From the NCBI GenBank assembly GCA_002715965.1, contig PBAL01000094.1:1-64000 (forward strand): a stretch of 64,000 nt of DNA, given 5' to 3'. The notes beneath the pieces are model-generated. The model did no database searches, was not told the origin of the DNA, and saw only the letters and a program-made list of their open reading frames with translations. Source of the DNA: Verrucomicrobiales bacterium. GTDB lineage: Bacteria; Verrucomicrobiota; Verrucomicrobiia; Limisphaerales; JAYPXF01. The first letter of the stretch is position 1. Each line of letters begins with the position of its first letter. Positions 43,566 through 51,435 of this stretch are shown here, in pieces. Both the position numbers and the translations under genes were made by a program.

Positions 43566-44927
43566 ATGACCATTTGGATTCTTGCTGCGGTCCTTATCGG
43601 CGGTCTCGGTGCGCTTGGGCGCCAGATCGGCGGGATACGCATGGGTATTTCCCTCCTGGGCGCGATTATCGCCTATGTCAGCACTCTCTATCTGACCGGA
43701 ATCGTATCCAATCAACTACTACCGACAATAGGCATGCGCAACCCGGTGTATATCTGGGTCCTGTCCCCGCTGGTGGTTTTCTTCGGTGTGTTTATCTTCA
43801 TAAACGGCATCGCCCAAGGTGTGTTTCTCAAGATCAAGGTCTACTTCGATTATCGCGCGAAGGAAGACGCCCGCATGCGCTTCACCCGCATGGACACCAA
43901 CGTCGGTTTGGCCTGCGGCATGATGGCCGGAGTGGTGCATCTGCTGATCATCATGGTGCCGATCTACGTGTTGGGCTATGTGACGCTGCAGTTTGATTCG
44001 CCGAACGGAAATCCGTTTTACGTCAATTTCATCAGCAAGGCGCGGGCGGATATGGACGGCTCCGGATGGGACAGAATTGCGGCTTCCATGGCGCCGGAGA
44101 CGGACGATTTGAACCAGTTTGCCGACACTGCGGGTTTGATTTACAACAACAAATCCGTTCAGGACTTTCTGGGCGAATACCCGCTCTTCTATGCGATGGC
44201 GGAGAACGACACGATCATGCCGATCTTCACCGGTGAAGGTGCTGATCAGCAGGACAATCCAATGAATGCCTACTCCGATGAGGACGAGGAGCCGGCCGTT
44301 CCATATCACACGCTGGTGCGCGAACAGGGCAACATCAAGGCCATCATCGATCATCCGCAGACGATGGAGCTGCTGAACAATCCGGACTTCATGGACCGCG
44401 TCAACGAACTGGATTACGCCGACCTGAAGACCTTCATCGATACTGGTGAGTCACCGAAGTACGCGGAAGAACCCATCGTGGGCAAATGGCGCATCGATAC
44501 CGCGCGAACGGCCAGGGAAACCGCCCGGCGGCATGCCCAAGCGCGCCTGTCCTCCATCGCACTCCAGAACATGAAGATCGTTCTGAACAACACGGCCACG
44601 GGGATTACGCTCATTGTTTCGCCTGAGGGTTCCGCTTTCCTCAAGAGCGCCAACAACGCCGTTGTGAAGTTCACCCCATTCATGCGTCAACGCATGACCG
44701 GGGCGGAGATCGCGACCTTCGCGGTGGGCAAGCGGCCGGCGAACCGGACGCTGGCGGTGGGCTCGTGGAGCGGAGACGGCGACGGGCTGAAGGTCGACCT
44801 GACCGCCAGTGGCACGGGCAACGCGTATCTCATCAGCGGAGTGAAGACCGCCCAGACGAAACTCTCGGGCGGATTTCTCATGTTCGACTACGGGGAGTAT
44901 CGCATGGTGTTCTACAAGCACCTCTAG
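43566..44927 (+). CDS. CvpA-like membrane protein
   Basis: ATG 43566 (MTIWILAAVLIGGLGALGRQ) starts 453 residues; a start at 43536 would add 10. Four N-terminal hydrophobic helices with LVVFFGVFIFINGIAQGVF and the charged HARMRF-like loop KEDARMRFTRMDTNVGL resemble the CvpA/colicin V production fold. A soluble part (190-460) contains DNPMNAYSDEDEEPAVPYHT, KARETARRH-like helices and a C-terminal beta domain (LTASGTGNAYLISGVKTAQT, GEYRMVFYKHL). The soluble part is probably periplasmic. It ends before a bidirectional terminator. I do not know its function. Confidence 0.7.
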   Translation: MTIWILAAVLIGGLGALGRQIGGIRMGISLLGAIIAYVSTLYLTGIVSNQLLPTIGMRNPVYIWVLSPLVVFFGVFIFINGIAQGVFLKIKVYFDYRAKEDARMRFTRMDTNVGLACGMMAGVVHLLIIMVPIYVLGYVTLQFDSPNGNPFYVNFISKARADMDGSGWDRIAASMAPETDDLNQFADTAGLIYNNKSVQDFLGEYPLFYAMAENDTIMPIFTGEGADQQDNPMNAYSDEDEEPAVPYHTLVREQGNIKAIIDHPQTMELLNNPDFMDRVNELDYADLKTFIDTGESPKYAEEPIVGKWRIDTARTARETARRHAQARLSSIALQNMKIVLNNTATGITLIVSPEGSAFLKSANNAVVKFTPFMRQRMTGAEIATFAVGKRPANRTLAVGSWSGDGDGLKVDLTASGTGNAYLISGVKTAQTKLSGGFLMFDYGEYRMVFYKHL

Positions 44928-44961
44928 CAATCGCCCCACAAACATCTGCCTCTCCAAAGCA

Positions 44962-44991
44962 AAACGGCGTTCGTGTCTGCGAACGCCGTTT
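44962..44991. terminator. Bidirectional hairpin terminator
   Basis: A 12-bp perfect stem AAACGGCGTTCG/CGAACGCCGTTT with loop TGTCTG lies between two convergent genes (ends 44927 plus and 45035 minus). T-runs are only moderate on both sides (TTTCTCATT and TTTTGC), so it is a less efficient but symmetric terminator. Confidence 0.8.
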
Positions 44992-45034
44992 CTCATTATG
45001 CACTGCCTGCGGAAAGCCGCCTGATTACCAAATT

Positions 45035-45448
45035 CTATTTCGTGCGATTGGTTTCGAATCCCACCTGAACCGTCCCTGATTGTGGGCCGAAGATTCCTGC
45101 CGGAGCACTAGATGTGGCGTTCAGATTTGTGGATGGCGCCAAGGGATTGAAACCGGCACCAGTGTTCGCGATAGACGGACCGCCGTTCGGACCTGGTTTG
45201 AGCGCCACCACCGCGAGCACGATGATCGCTCCCAAGGCGGCCGCATAGGTCGTCCCCATCGCGGGCTTGAGTTGGAAGTAGTCAACCAGTTGGGACCACC
45301 AGGACTGAGATCGTTGTTCTTCTTCCGCAACGATTTGAGACATCACCTTGCCGGGGAGTTCGTTAAAAAACCGGGGAGGCGGCTCCTCGTAGTTCTTGAG
45401 TTTGAGGAGCTTGTGGAGTTCGTCGAAGTTTTCCGGATCGTTTTCCAT
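45035..45448 (-). CDS. Putative anti-sigma factor, single membrane helix
   Basis: ATG 45448 starts 137 residues: MENDPENFDELHKLLKLKNY, a cytoplasmic helix region with EEPPPRFFNELPGKVMSQI, a membrane helix (MGTTYAAALGAIIVLAVVAL) near residues 67-86, and a Pro/Asn/Ser-rich outer tail. It follows the ECF sigma gene by two bases, which is why I call it the anti-sigma partner. A zinc motif is absent. A start at 45532 would lie deep in the sigma gene. Confidence 0.78.
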   Translation of the reverse strand: MENDPENFDELHKLLKLKNYEEPPPRFFNELPGKVMSQIVAEEEQRSQSWWSQLVDYFQLKPAMGTTYAAALGAIIVLAVVALKPGPNGGPSIANTGAGFNPLAPSTNLNATSSAPAGIFGPQSGTVQVGFETNRTK

Positions 45449-45450
45449 CG

Positions 45451-46071
45451 TTACTTCAAATAGTCGTTCAACATGCCCTGCAGTTGTTGCCGGGCGTAGA
45501 ACAGCCGGGTTCGGACGGTGCCGGTGTTGCACTTCAGGATCACGGCAATCTCATCATGGGGCATGCCCTGAATGTCGTGCAAAACCACGACGGTTCTGTG
45601 TGCTTCTGACAGGCGCTGCAGGGACTCGTTCAATTTTTTCTGCAGCTCGCTGAGATTGATGTCGCGTCTCGGGGTTTTGTGTGAAATCAGGGAGACCAAG
45701 TCCGGGTTACGTTCGGCGCCCGAGTCCAGGTCGTTAAGACTCATGTGCTTCTTGTTTTTCCGCGATTTCAGGAAATTCAGCGTCCGATTGACGGCGATGC
45801 GATAGATCCAGGTAAAGAAGCTGGAATCGCCCTTGAATTTCTTCAACGCCTGCCATGCCTTGACGAAGGCCTCCTGGGTAAGGTCCGCAGCATCTTCATG
45901 ATTGGAAGTCATGTTGTAGACCGTCGCGTAAACCCGGCGTTGGTAGTGGCTTACAAGTTCGGCATAGGCGGATTCATCGCCCTCACGCGCACGGTCAACC
46001 AGTTCGCGGTCGTTGAACTTCGGTTCCTCCGTGGAATCGTGCTCTTGGGAGGTGCCGGTGTCTTTCGCCAT
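45451..46071 (-). CDS. ECF sigma factor, RpoE-like
   Basis: The 206-residue protein is a textbook ECF sigma: region 2 with RAREGDESAYAELVSHYQRR, DAADLTQEAFVKAWQALKKF and SSFFTWIYRIAVNRTLNFLK, and region 4 with RLSEAHRTVVVLHDIQGMPH followed by DEIAVILKCNTGTVRTRLFY. The N-terminus is charged (KDTGTSQEHDSTEEP). It is first in a two-gene unit with the anti-sigma gene; the polyprenyl synthase gene lies 27 bases upstream on the same strand and may be co-transcribed. Confidence 0.96.
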   Translation of the reverse strand: MAKDTGTSQEHDSTEEPKFNDRELVDRAREGDESAYAELVSHYQRRVYATVYNMTSNHEDAADLTQEAFVKAWQALKKFKGDSSFFTWIYRIAVNRTLNFLKSRKNKKHMSLNDLDSGAERNPDLVSLISHKTPRRDINLSELQKKLNESLQRLSEAHRTVVVLHDIQGMPHDEIAVILKCNTGTVRTRLFYARQQLQGMLNDYLK

Positions 46072-46098
46072 CCTTGAATTGAGAATCTCGACTCAGTG

Positions 46099-47133
46099 TT
46101 AGCCCAGGGAAACGGTCTGCCGCCCTAGGAACTTTGTGAGATCGTCCAGTGCGAGTCGTCCCTGCCCCTCGGGGAGGGTTTCCAAGGCAACCTGCGCGGA
46201 TTTCAGGAAATCCCACAATACCTCTTGGCAGGCCTTCAGGATGCTGTGCTGATCCATCAGTTCCCGGATCGGTCCAAAATGATGCGGTCGCCAGTTGCTC
46301 AGCCATTCGCGAATGCGCTTCTTGTCGGCGTCGGACGCGCACTCGAGCAGGAGGAGGATGGGCAAGGTCATCTTGCCGCTGGCGAGATCGGTGCCCAGGG
46401 ATTTGCCCGCTGCGGCTTCGGTCCCGAACACGTCCACACAATCGTCATAAATCTGGTAGGCCGCTCCAAGGGACATTCCATATCGGCGCAAGGCTTCATT
46501 CTCCTCGCGCCCGGCTCCGGTGAGGAACCCGCCCAATTCGCACGAAAGTCCGAACAATTCTGCCGTCTTCATGGAAATCACGTTGAAGTACTCCTCACGC
46601 GTCACCTCGAAGTTCAATTGCCGGTGGCTTTGGAGAATCTCCCCGCTGCAAACGGTGTTGGTCGCCTTGGCAACCGCGCGGCAAATGACGGGCGTCGGGA
46701 AACTGGCCGCCAGGGTAAGCGAGTGTGCGAACAGACAATCCCCCACCAGCACCGAGATTTGGTTCCCCCAATGAGCGGCCATAGTTGGCCGCTTGCGCCG
46801 AACGGTAGCGTCGTCAATCACATCATCGTGCACCAGGGTGGCCAAGTGGACCATTTCGATAATAACCGCCACCCGGACGTGATCGTGGCCGGTTTGTCCG
46901 ACGGAATTTCCGCTCAACGCCAGCAGGACTGGCCGCAGGTGCTTGCCCTGATTGGTCAACGCGTAGCGGGTGTAGGCGGCAATCTCCGGGTCGAATTGCT
47001 CCACCTGTTGTTCTAGATCCGCGACTACATCCCGCAGAAAAGGTTGAAGGGGTTCAACGATCTCCTGCCAGTGGGCGCTGCCGAATTCTGGGGGGTGTTC
47101 GGCATCGGAAACTGTCGTTTTGGCGGTCAGCAC
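46099..47133 (-). CDS. Trans-polyprenyl diphosphate synthase
   Basis: The 344-residue prenyltransferase makes a long isoprenoid chain for quinones. The first Asp-rich motif is VHDDVIDDATVRRKRP near 105-120, the second YQIYDDCVDVFGTEAAAGKS near 235, with GKHLRPVLLALSG near 63 and GKMTLPILLLLE near 268. Chain length cannot be read with certainty; the residues before the first motif (HLATLVHDD) are small, in line with octaprenyl or solanesyl synthases (IspB-like). It lies upstream of the sigma gene. Confidence 0.93.
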   Translation of the reverse strand: MLTAKTTVSDAEHPPEFGSAHWQEIVEPLQPFLRDVVADLEQQVEQFDPEIAAYTRYALTNQGKHLRPVLLALSGNSVGQTGHDHVRVAVIIEMVHLATLVHDDVIDDATVRRKRPTMAAHWGNQISVLVGDCLFAHSLTLAASFPTPVICRAVAKATNTVCSGEILQSHRQLNFEVTREEYFNVISMKTAELFGLSCELGGFLTGAGREENEALRRYGMSLGAAYQIYDDCVDVFGTEAAAGKSLGTDLASGKMTLPILLLLECASDADKKRIREWLSNWRPHHFGPIRELMDQHSILKACQEVLWDFLKSAQVALETLPEGQGRLALDDLTKFLGRQTVSLG

Positions 47134-47262
47134 GCAGGGCGAATCTAGGTGAGGGTGTGGCGGGGGTCAAATGCTTAACCGAATTCTCGATTCGGGATTG
47201 ACATTCACCTGCCGGGATGCACTCTGCCCGGACCCGCACGCACATAACAAGAACTTACAGCC

Positions 47263-48384
47263 ATGAACAAGATGAAGATTTTTTCCTCCTATGCCACGCT
47301 TCTCGCCACTGTGCTCTGCCTCGCAGCCTCCCCCGCCCGTGGAGCAGCTGGGTATGCCATCGTCAAGAAGGTGGTTGGCACCGTGACTTACACCGGTGTG
47401 ACCGGTTCGGGGGCCGTTACCGCCGGCTCGGCCTTGCCGGGCGGATCGGTCATCACCACCGGGGCGAATTCCTATGCTGATCTCGACCTTGGCGCCAACG
47501 GCGACGCGCTGCGAATCGAGGCCGATAGCCGGGTGACGCTGGACACGCTCACATTGACCCGGCGAGGCAGCCGGGTAAGTCAGGCGCAAACTGAGTTGAG
47601 CGTCCAGCGTGGCAGCGTCGTGGCGAATGTTGTTCGCAAGCTGAGCCGCTCCTCCAGATATCGGATCCACACGCCAAATGGAATCGCGGGAATCCGTGGA
47701 ACCAGTTTCCGCATCGGTGTCAATAACACCACCGTGGTGGAGGGTACGATTTCATTCACCCGAACCACCGGTGGGGGTGTGCAGACTATCTCAGCCGGCC
47801 AGACACTCGTCGGGAGCCAGATCCAATCGGCTGGGGATATTCAGTCCGTCGCCAACGTTGCCATCCAATGCACTGCGCACACGCAGAATGCACAAGCAGT
47901 AGCCGACTCGGTGACGAAGTTTGCCAGCGCAATTGCTCAAAACGCGGCGAGCACGGCGGCTGGCGCGGGCCAGTCGGCATCTGACTCCGCATCCGCATCC
48001 GCAGAAGCAGCAGTAAACGCGCTCGTCGGCGCGCTCCAATCTGCGGCCGGTTCCGCCCCAGCTGACATTCAGGCCCAGGTCGCGGCCGCAGTTCAGATCG
48101 TCGCGACCAGAGTCGCGACGATCACAGCCACTGCAGCAGCCAACGGCGCTGCGAATGCCGTATTGGGCACGGGCGGAACGAAAGCCGAGGCAGAAGCGGC
48201 TGCGAGCAGCGCTGCGCAGAAATCCGGCGCGACTCCCGAGCAGGCCAGTCAAATTGCCAACCAGTCGATCAATCCACCAGCGCAACAACCGGCGGATGGC
48301 GGCACGCAACCGGGGAATCCGACCAACAGTGACAGTAACAGTCAGAACGACAACAACTCCACAGTGAGTCCCGTCGCACCCTAG
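47263..48384 (+). CDS. Secreted FecR-domain protein with Ala-rich helical tail
   Basis: Signal peptide ATLLATVLCLAASPARGAAG, then a FecR beta-sandwich (residues 32-190): VGTVTYTGVTGSGAVTAGSA, GSVITTGANSYADLDLGANG, LSVQRGSVVANVVRKLSRSS and TPNGIAGIRGTSFRI. This domain in Verrucomicrobiota is often found without a sigma factor. Residues 215-330 are almost purely Ala/Ser/Gln helix with ASASAEAAV and a KAEAEAAASSAAQKSGATPE stretch, then a Pro/Asn/Ser tail. Probably a cell-surface structural or adhesive protein. It ends 23 bases before the gamma-carbonic anhydrase gene. Confidence 0.85.
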   Translation: MNKMKIFSSYATLLATVLCLAASPARGAAGYAIVKKVVGTVTYTGVTGSGAVTAGSALPGGSVITTGANSYADLDLGANGDALRIEADSRVTLDTLTLTRRGSRVSQAQTELSVQRGSVVANVVRKLSRSSRYRIHTPNGIAGIRGTSFRIGVNNTTVVEGTISFTRTTGGGVQTISAGQTLVGSQIQSAGDIQSVANVAIQCTAHTQNAQAVADSVTKFASAIAQNAASTAAGAGQSASDSASASAEAAVNALVGALQSAAGSAPADIQAQVAAAVQIVATRVATITATAAANGAANAVLGTGGTKAEAEAAASSAAQKSGATPEQASQIANQSINPPAQQPADGGTQPGNPTNSDSNSQNDNNSTVSPVAP

Positions 48385-48407
48385 CGGAAACTGATGCTTT
48401 TTCTCCA

Positions 48408-48977
48408 ATGTCCTCCGAACGGGAAGAACATTTCGCCCGACTGGAGCGGCATCTGGGAAAACTGCCCAAGGTAGGTGACGGCTCGTACATCGCGAGTGGC
48501 GCCACCGTGATGGGAGACGTCACCCTGGGACAAAAGGTGAGCATCTGGCCCGGTACCGTTCTCAGAGGCGACATCAATCGGATTGAAATCGGGGACTTCA
48601 GCAATGTTCAGGACAACACGGTCGTTCACCTCTCCGACGACTATGGCGCCATCATCGGTCAGTGGACCACAATCGGGCATTCGGCGGTGGTTCATGCCTG
48701 CACGATCGGTGATGAATGCTTGGTAGGAATGGGTTCCGTCATCCTCGACGGTGCGGAGATCGGCAACCAGTGCATCGTCGGTGCGAATGCAACGGTCACT
48801 GGCGGAACAAAAGTCCCGGATGGCTCTCTCGTTCTGGGTTCGCCAGCGAAGATCGTGAAACCGCTCAGCGAGGAACAACGCAAGGGTCTGAAGTGGTGGG
48901 CTGAAAAATACGTCTGGAATGCCGAGTATTACCTGCGCAACAAAATCAATGTCGGCGCGCCGTTTCCACGATCATGA
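48408..48977 (+). CDS. Gamma-carbonic anhydrase-like hexapeptide-repeat protein
   Basis: The 189-residue left-handed beta-helix has repeats of the [LIV]Gxxxx kind: GDGSYIASGATVMGDVTLGQ, KVSIWPGTVLRGDINRIEIG and SNVQDNTVVHLSDDYGAIIG. Zn-ligand histidines of the CamH/YrdA group are visible (VVHLSDD; IGHSAVVHACTIGDECLVGM). It ends ILDGAEIGNQCIVGANATVT with a C-terminal helix. It could be a carbonic anhydrase or a ferripyochelin-type binding protein; activity is not assured by sequence. It overlaps the cyclic-nucleotide-domain gene by four bases. Confidence 0.9.
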   Translation: MSSEREEHFARLERHLGKLPKVGDGSYIASGATVMGDVTLGQKVSIWPGTVLRGDINRIEIGDFSNVQDNTVVHLSDDYGAIIGQWTTIGHSAVVHACTIGDECLVGMGSVILDGAEIGNQCIVGANATVTGGTKVPDGSLVLGSPAKIVKPLSEEQRKGLKWWAEKYVWNAEYYLRNKINVGAPFPRS

Positions 48978-49414
48978 GCGCATTGTTGGAAGCCTGCCGG
49001 GACATGCCAACCCGGGAACTGGGTGAAGGCGAAGTGTTGATCGCAGAGGGCGATCCAAGTGTTGGTTTGTATGTTCTCGAGGAAGGAGAATTGGAAATCG
49101 TGAAGCGGGACATTCGTATAAACGTGGTGTCCTCACCCGGTTCGATGTTTGGAGAAATCTCGCTGTTGCTGGATAGACCCACGATGGCAACCGTGCGCGC
49201 GCTCAAGCGGAGCAAGGTGCGCCTTGTGAAAAATGGAGTCTATTTTCTTCAGCAGAATGCCGACGCCAACCTCGAACTGTCTCGTTTGCTGGCCAAGAGA
49301 CTCAGCGGCGTCACTACCTACCTCGTCGACCTCAAGCAGCAATTTGGTGAGAACGAAGACCATATGGGGATGGTGGACGAGGTTCTGGAAAGCCTGCTCC
49401 ACGCACCAAAGTGA
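48974..49414 (+). CDS. Cyclic nucleotide-binding domain protein without a DNA-binding domain
   Basis: A 146-residue cNMP-binding (CAP-like) domain: GEVLIAEGDPSVGLYVLEEG, ELEIVKRDIRINVVSSPGSM and FGEISLLLDRPTMATVRALK carry the family glycine pattern and phosphate-binding FGEISLL...R-TATVRA. It ends with a helix through VDEVLESLLHAPK and has no helix-turn-helix, so it is a sensor subunit and not a transcription factor. Its ATGA overlap with the gamma-carbonic anhydrase gene suggests that the two proteins work together. Confidence 0.88.
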   Translation: MSALLEACRDMPTRELGEGEVLIAEGDPSVGLYVLEEGELEIVKRDIRINVVSSPGSMFGEISLLLDRPTMATVRALKRSKVRLVKNGVYFLQQNADANLELSRLLAKRLSGVTTYLVDLKQQFGENEDHMGMVDEVLESLLHAPK

Positions 49415-49510
49415 CGGCACTGCCGGGCCATTTGATCGGTCATCTCAATGCGGTCAATCCGACCTTTTGCATTGCCGGAAGTGACATGCCCGGCAGAATT
49501 GCGGCAGGCG

Positions 49511-49974
49511 ATGAGTGCCAAACGCGTACTCCTCGCCGAGGACAATCCCAACGACGTTGAGTTGGCACTCTGTGCCTTGGCGGCGACCGATCTCGTCGGC
49601 GATGGTGAGAAGGCTTTGGATTACCTGAATCTGCGTGGCGCATATTCCAACCGACCCAATGCCCTGCCGGCAGTGGCATTGTTGGACATTAAAATGCCGA
49701 AGGTCAGTGGGATCGACGTGCTGGAGCGCATGAAGAAGGATCCAAGACTCGCAGGCATCCCGGTGGTGATGTTGACCTCATCGCGCAAGGAAGCCAATGT
49801 GCTCCGCTGTTACCAACACGGCGCCAATGCCTATGCCATCAAACCGGTGGACTTCGACGAGTTCATCAAAACCGTGAAGCTGCGCCGGACGCCCAGGTGG
49901 AATTCCTGCCCAAGCCGTTCTCCACGGAAAACCTGCTGCTCACCGTCTACGGCGTTTTGAATCAGGACAGTTGA
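49511..49974 (+). pseudogene. Rcp1-like response regulator fused out of frame to another receiver's tail
   Basis: ATG 49511 starts MSAKRVLLAEDNPNDVELAL. The receiver continues with the phospho-Asp in VALLDIKMPKVSGIDVLERM, the Thr in PVVMLTSSRKEANVL and Lys in AYAIKPVDFDEFIKTVK. Two lesions are visible: about 8-10 residues are missing between LAATDL and GDGEKALDYL, and after residue 126 the frame turns into LRRTPRWNSCPSRS and ends at 49960. One base out of phase, APDAQVEFLPKPFSTENLLL and on to NQDS at 49974 is the C-terminus of a different receiver domain. The joined gene is a deletion scar; partial function is conceivable because the core residues remain. Confidence 0.7.
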
Positions 49975-49980
49975 TCCGGC

Positions 49981-51054
49981 TCACGGACGCAACGGCAAAG
50001 TCCGTTTCTCCTTCGCACTGGCAAATGCCGTGTCCACAACTTGTTGCCCGATGCGGCTGACCGCCGGTGACAGAGGACCTTCAATCTGGCGATCATTTTC
50101 CACGCAATCGATCAGGTACTGGACCGGGTTCTCAAACGGGGCCTTCAACTCGTCTGCCTCCACTTCACTACCGACCACATCATCACGTGTCTGAACGCGC
50201 ACAAACGAGTCGTAATCGAAATTGCTGATCGTACCGTCCGTGCCCTTGATTACGAATCCGCACTTCGGTTGTGGTTGATGAGTCCAAGGATCCGTGAAAG
50301 TGCCCCAACGTGTCTCAAACTTTGACAAGCCGCATTCGTAACGCGCGATGGTGATGCTGTGTTCGTCGACCTCCAGGCCTTCCGGTTCATCCATCATGCA
50401 CGTCACTTCAATTGGCTTCTTGTTGCCATGAAACCATGTTCCCAAAGTCGTGCCGTAACCCAGATAATCCAGCATTGAACCCCCTCCCTGGTCGGCCTTG
50501 TAAAACCAGCTTGCGTCCTTTTCTTCCGCGGTTGGTTCCTTCTCCAACTTGTCCGCACCATGATAGAGCGGCCCGCGATTCCCGTCGTAAAAGTGCACCT
50601 CGGTCACGTCGCCAATCGTCCCTTCCTGTATGAGCCGATGCGCGGTGATGTGACTGCGGTACCACCTCAGCGGCCAGTTGATTGCGAGCTGTTTGCCTGG
50701 CGACATCGCAGCAACCATTCGATCCGCTTCTTCCACCGTCGCGGCAAACGGTTTCTCCATAAGAATGTGCACGCCAGCAGGAGCGACGTTTTCAGTCCAC
50801 TCACCGTGACGCGCGGCAGCCGGGCAAAGAATCACAATGTCCGGTTTCGTTTTCTCCAGACACTCGCGGTGATCGGTGAAGACATTCTCAGAAGTAATCC
50901 CGAAATTCTTCTGCGCCTCATTCATCCGCTCGGGTTGTTCGTCTGAAATGCCCACGATCTCCGCGTTGGGATGTTCGTGCGCCATGCGGAGGAGATCCCC
51001 CATGTGGAAATGATCGAAATTGATGCCGGCAATCTTCCAGGTTTGTTTGCTCAT
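49981..51054 (-). CDS. Gfo/Idh/MocA-family oxidoreductase
   Basis: The 357-residue protein has an N-terminal NAD(P) domain, although the first loop reads KIAGINFDHFHMGDLLRMA rather than GxGxxG. EIVGISDEQPERMNEAQKNF, PDIVILCPAAARHGEW and the family motif ILMEKPFAATVEEADRM (EKP) follow. The C-terminal alpha/beta domain has DASWFYKADQGGGSMLDYLG and TCMMDEPEGLEVDEHSITIA. Such enzymes act on sugars or inositols; the substrate is unknown. It stands alone between the response-regulator scar and an FAD-binding enzyme gene. Confidence 0.9.
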   Translation of the reverse strand: MSKQTWKIAGINFDHFHMGDLLRMAHEHPNAEIVGISDEQPERMNEAQKNFGITSENVFTDHRECLEKTKPDIVILCPAAARHGEWTENVAPAGVHILMEKPFAATVEEADRMVAAMSPGKQLAINWPLRWYRSHITAHRLIQEGTIGDVTEVHFYDGNRGPLYHGADKLEKEPTAEEKDASWFYKADQGGGSMLDYLGYGTTLGTWFHGNKKPIEVTCMMDEPEGLEVDEHSITIARYECGLSKFETRWGTFTDPWTHQPQPKCGFVIKGTDGTISNFDYDSFVRVQTRDDVVGSEVEADELKAPFENPVQYLIDCVENDRQIEGPLSPAVSRIGQQVVDTAFASAKEKRTLPLRP

Positions 51055-51435
51055 AGAAACGACCGGAGCATAGGTGCACTTGGCGGCTTGCCAAGCGTGG
51101 AACCTTGGGCGGTTCCTGCTCCGGTCGTGCGAAAGATCCGCTGTCGTCAGAACAAACGATCAGCGGTCTTTAAGCTCAAAACGCATCTTGTACGTTCCAT
51201 CTTTGTCCCTGAACCTAAGTTCCACGGTCCTCAGTTCGCCTGCCGTTTTTCTTGGCGGCAAGCGAAGGCAGCACGTGGGAGTTCTGATAGGATCTGCCCG
51301 TTAGCGACTGATGGTGATACAATAGCAGAAGCTTTCGCTTCGGTATCGAGACTAGGAGTGCCTGCCTGGCAATGGAATAGGATGGATTCTTAACTCCACG
51401 CAACTAACCTCATCGCCGGTGTTCCATTCCCGACA
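51055..51435. other. Intergenic region, no gene seen
   Basis: This 381-base gap between divergent genes holds only short frames with no coding character. It presumably carries the promoters of the MocA-type oxidoreductase gene (minus) and the FAD-binding oxidoreductase gene (plus). Confidence 0.5.
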
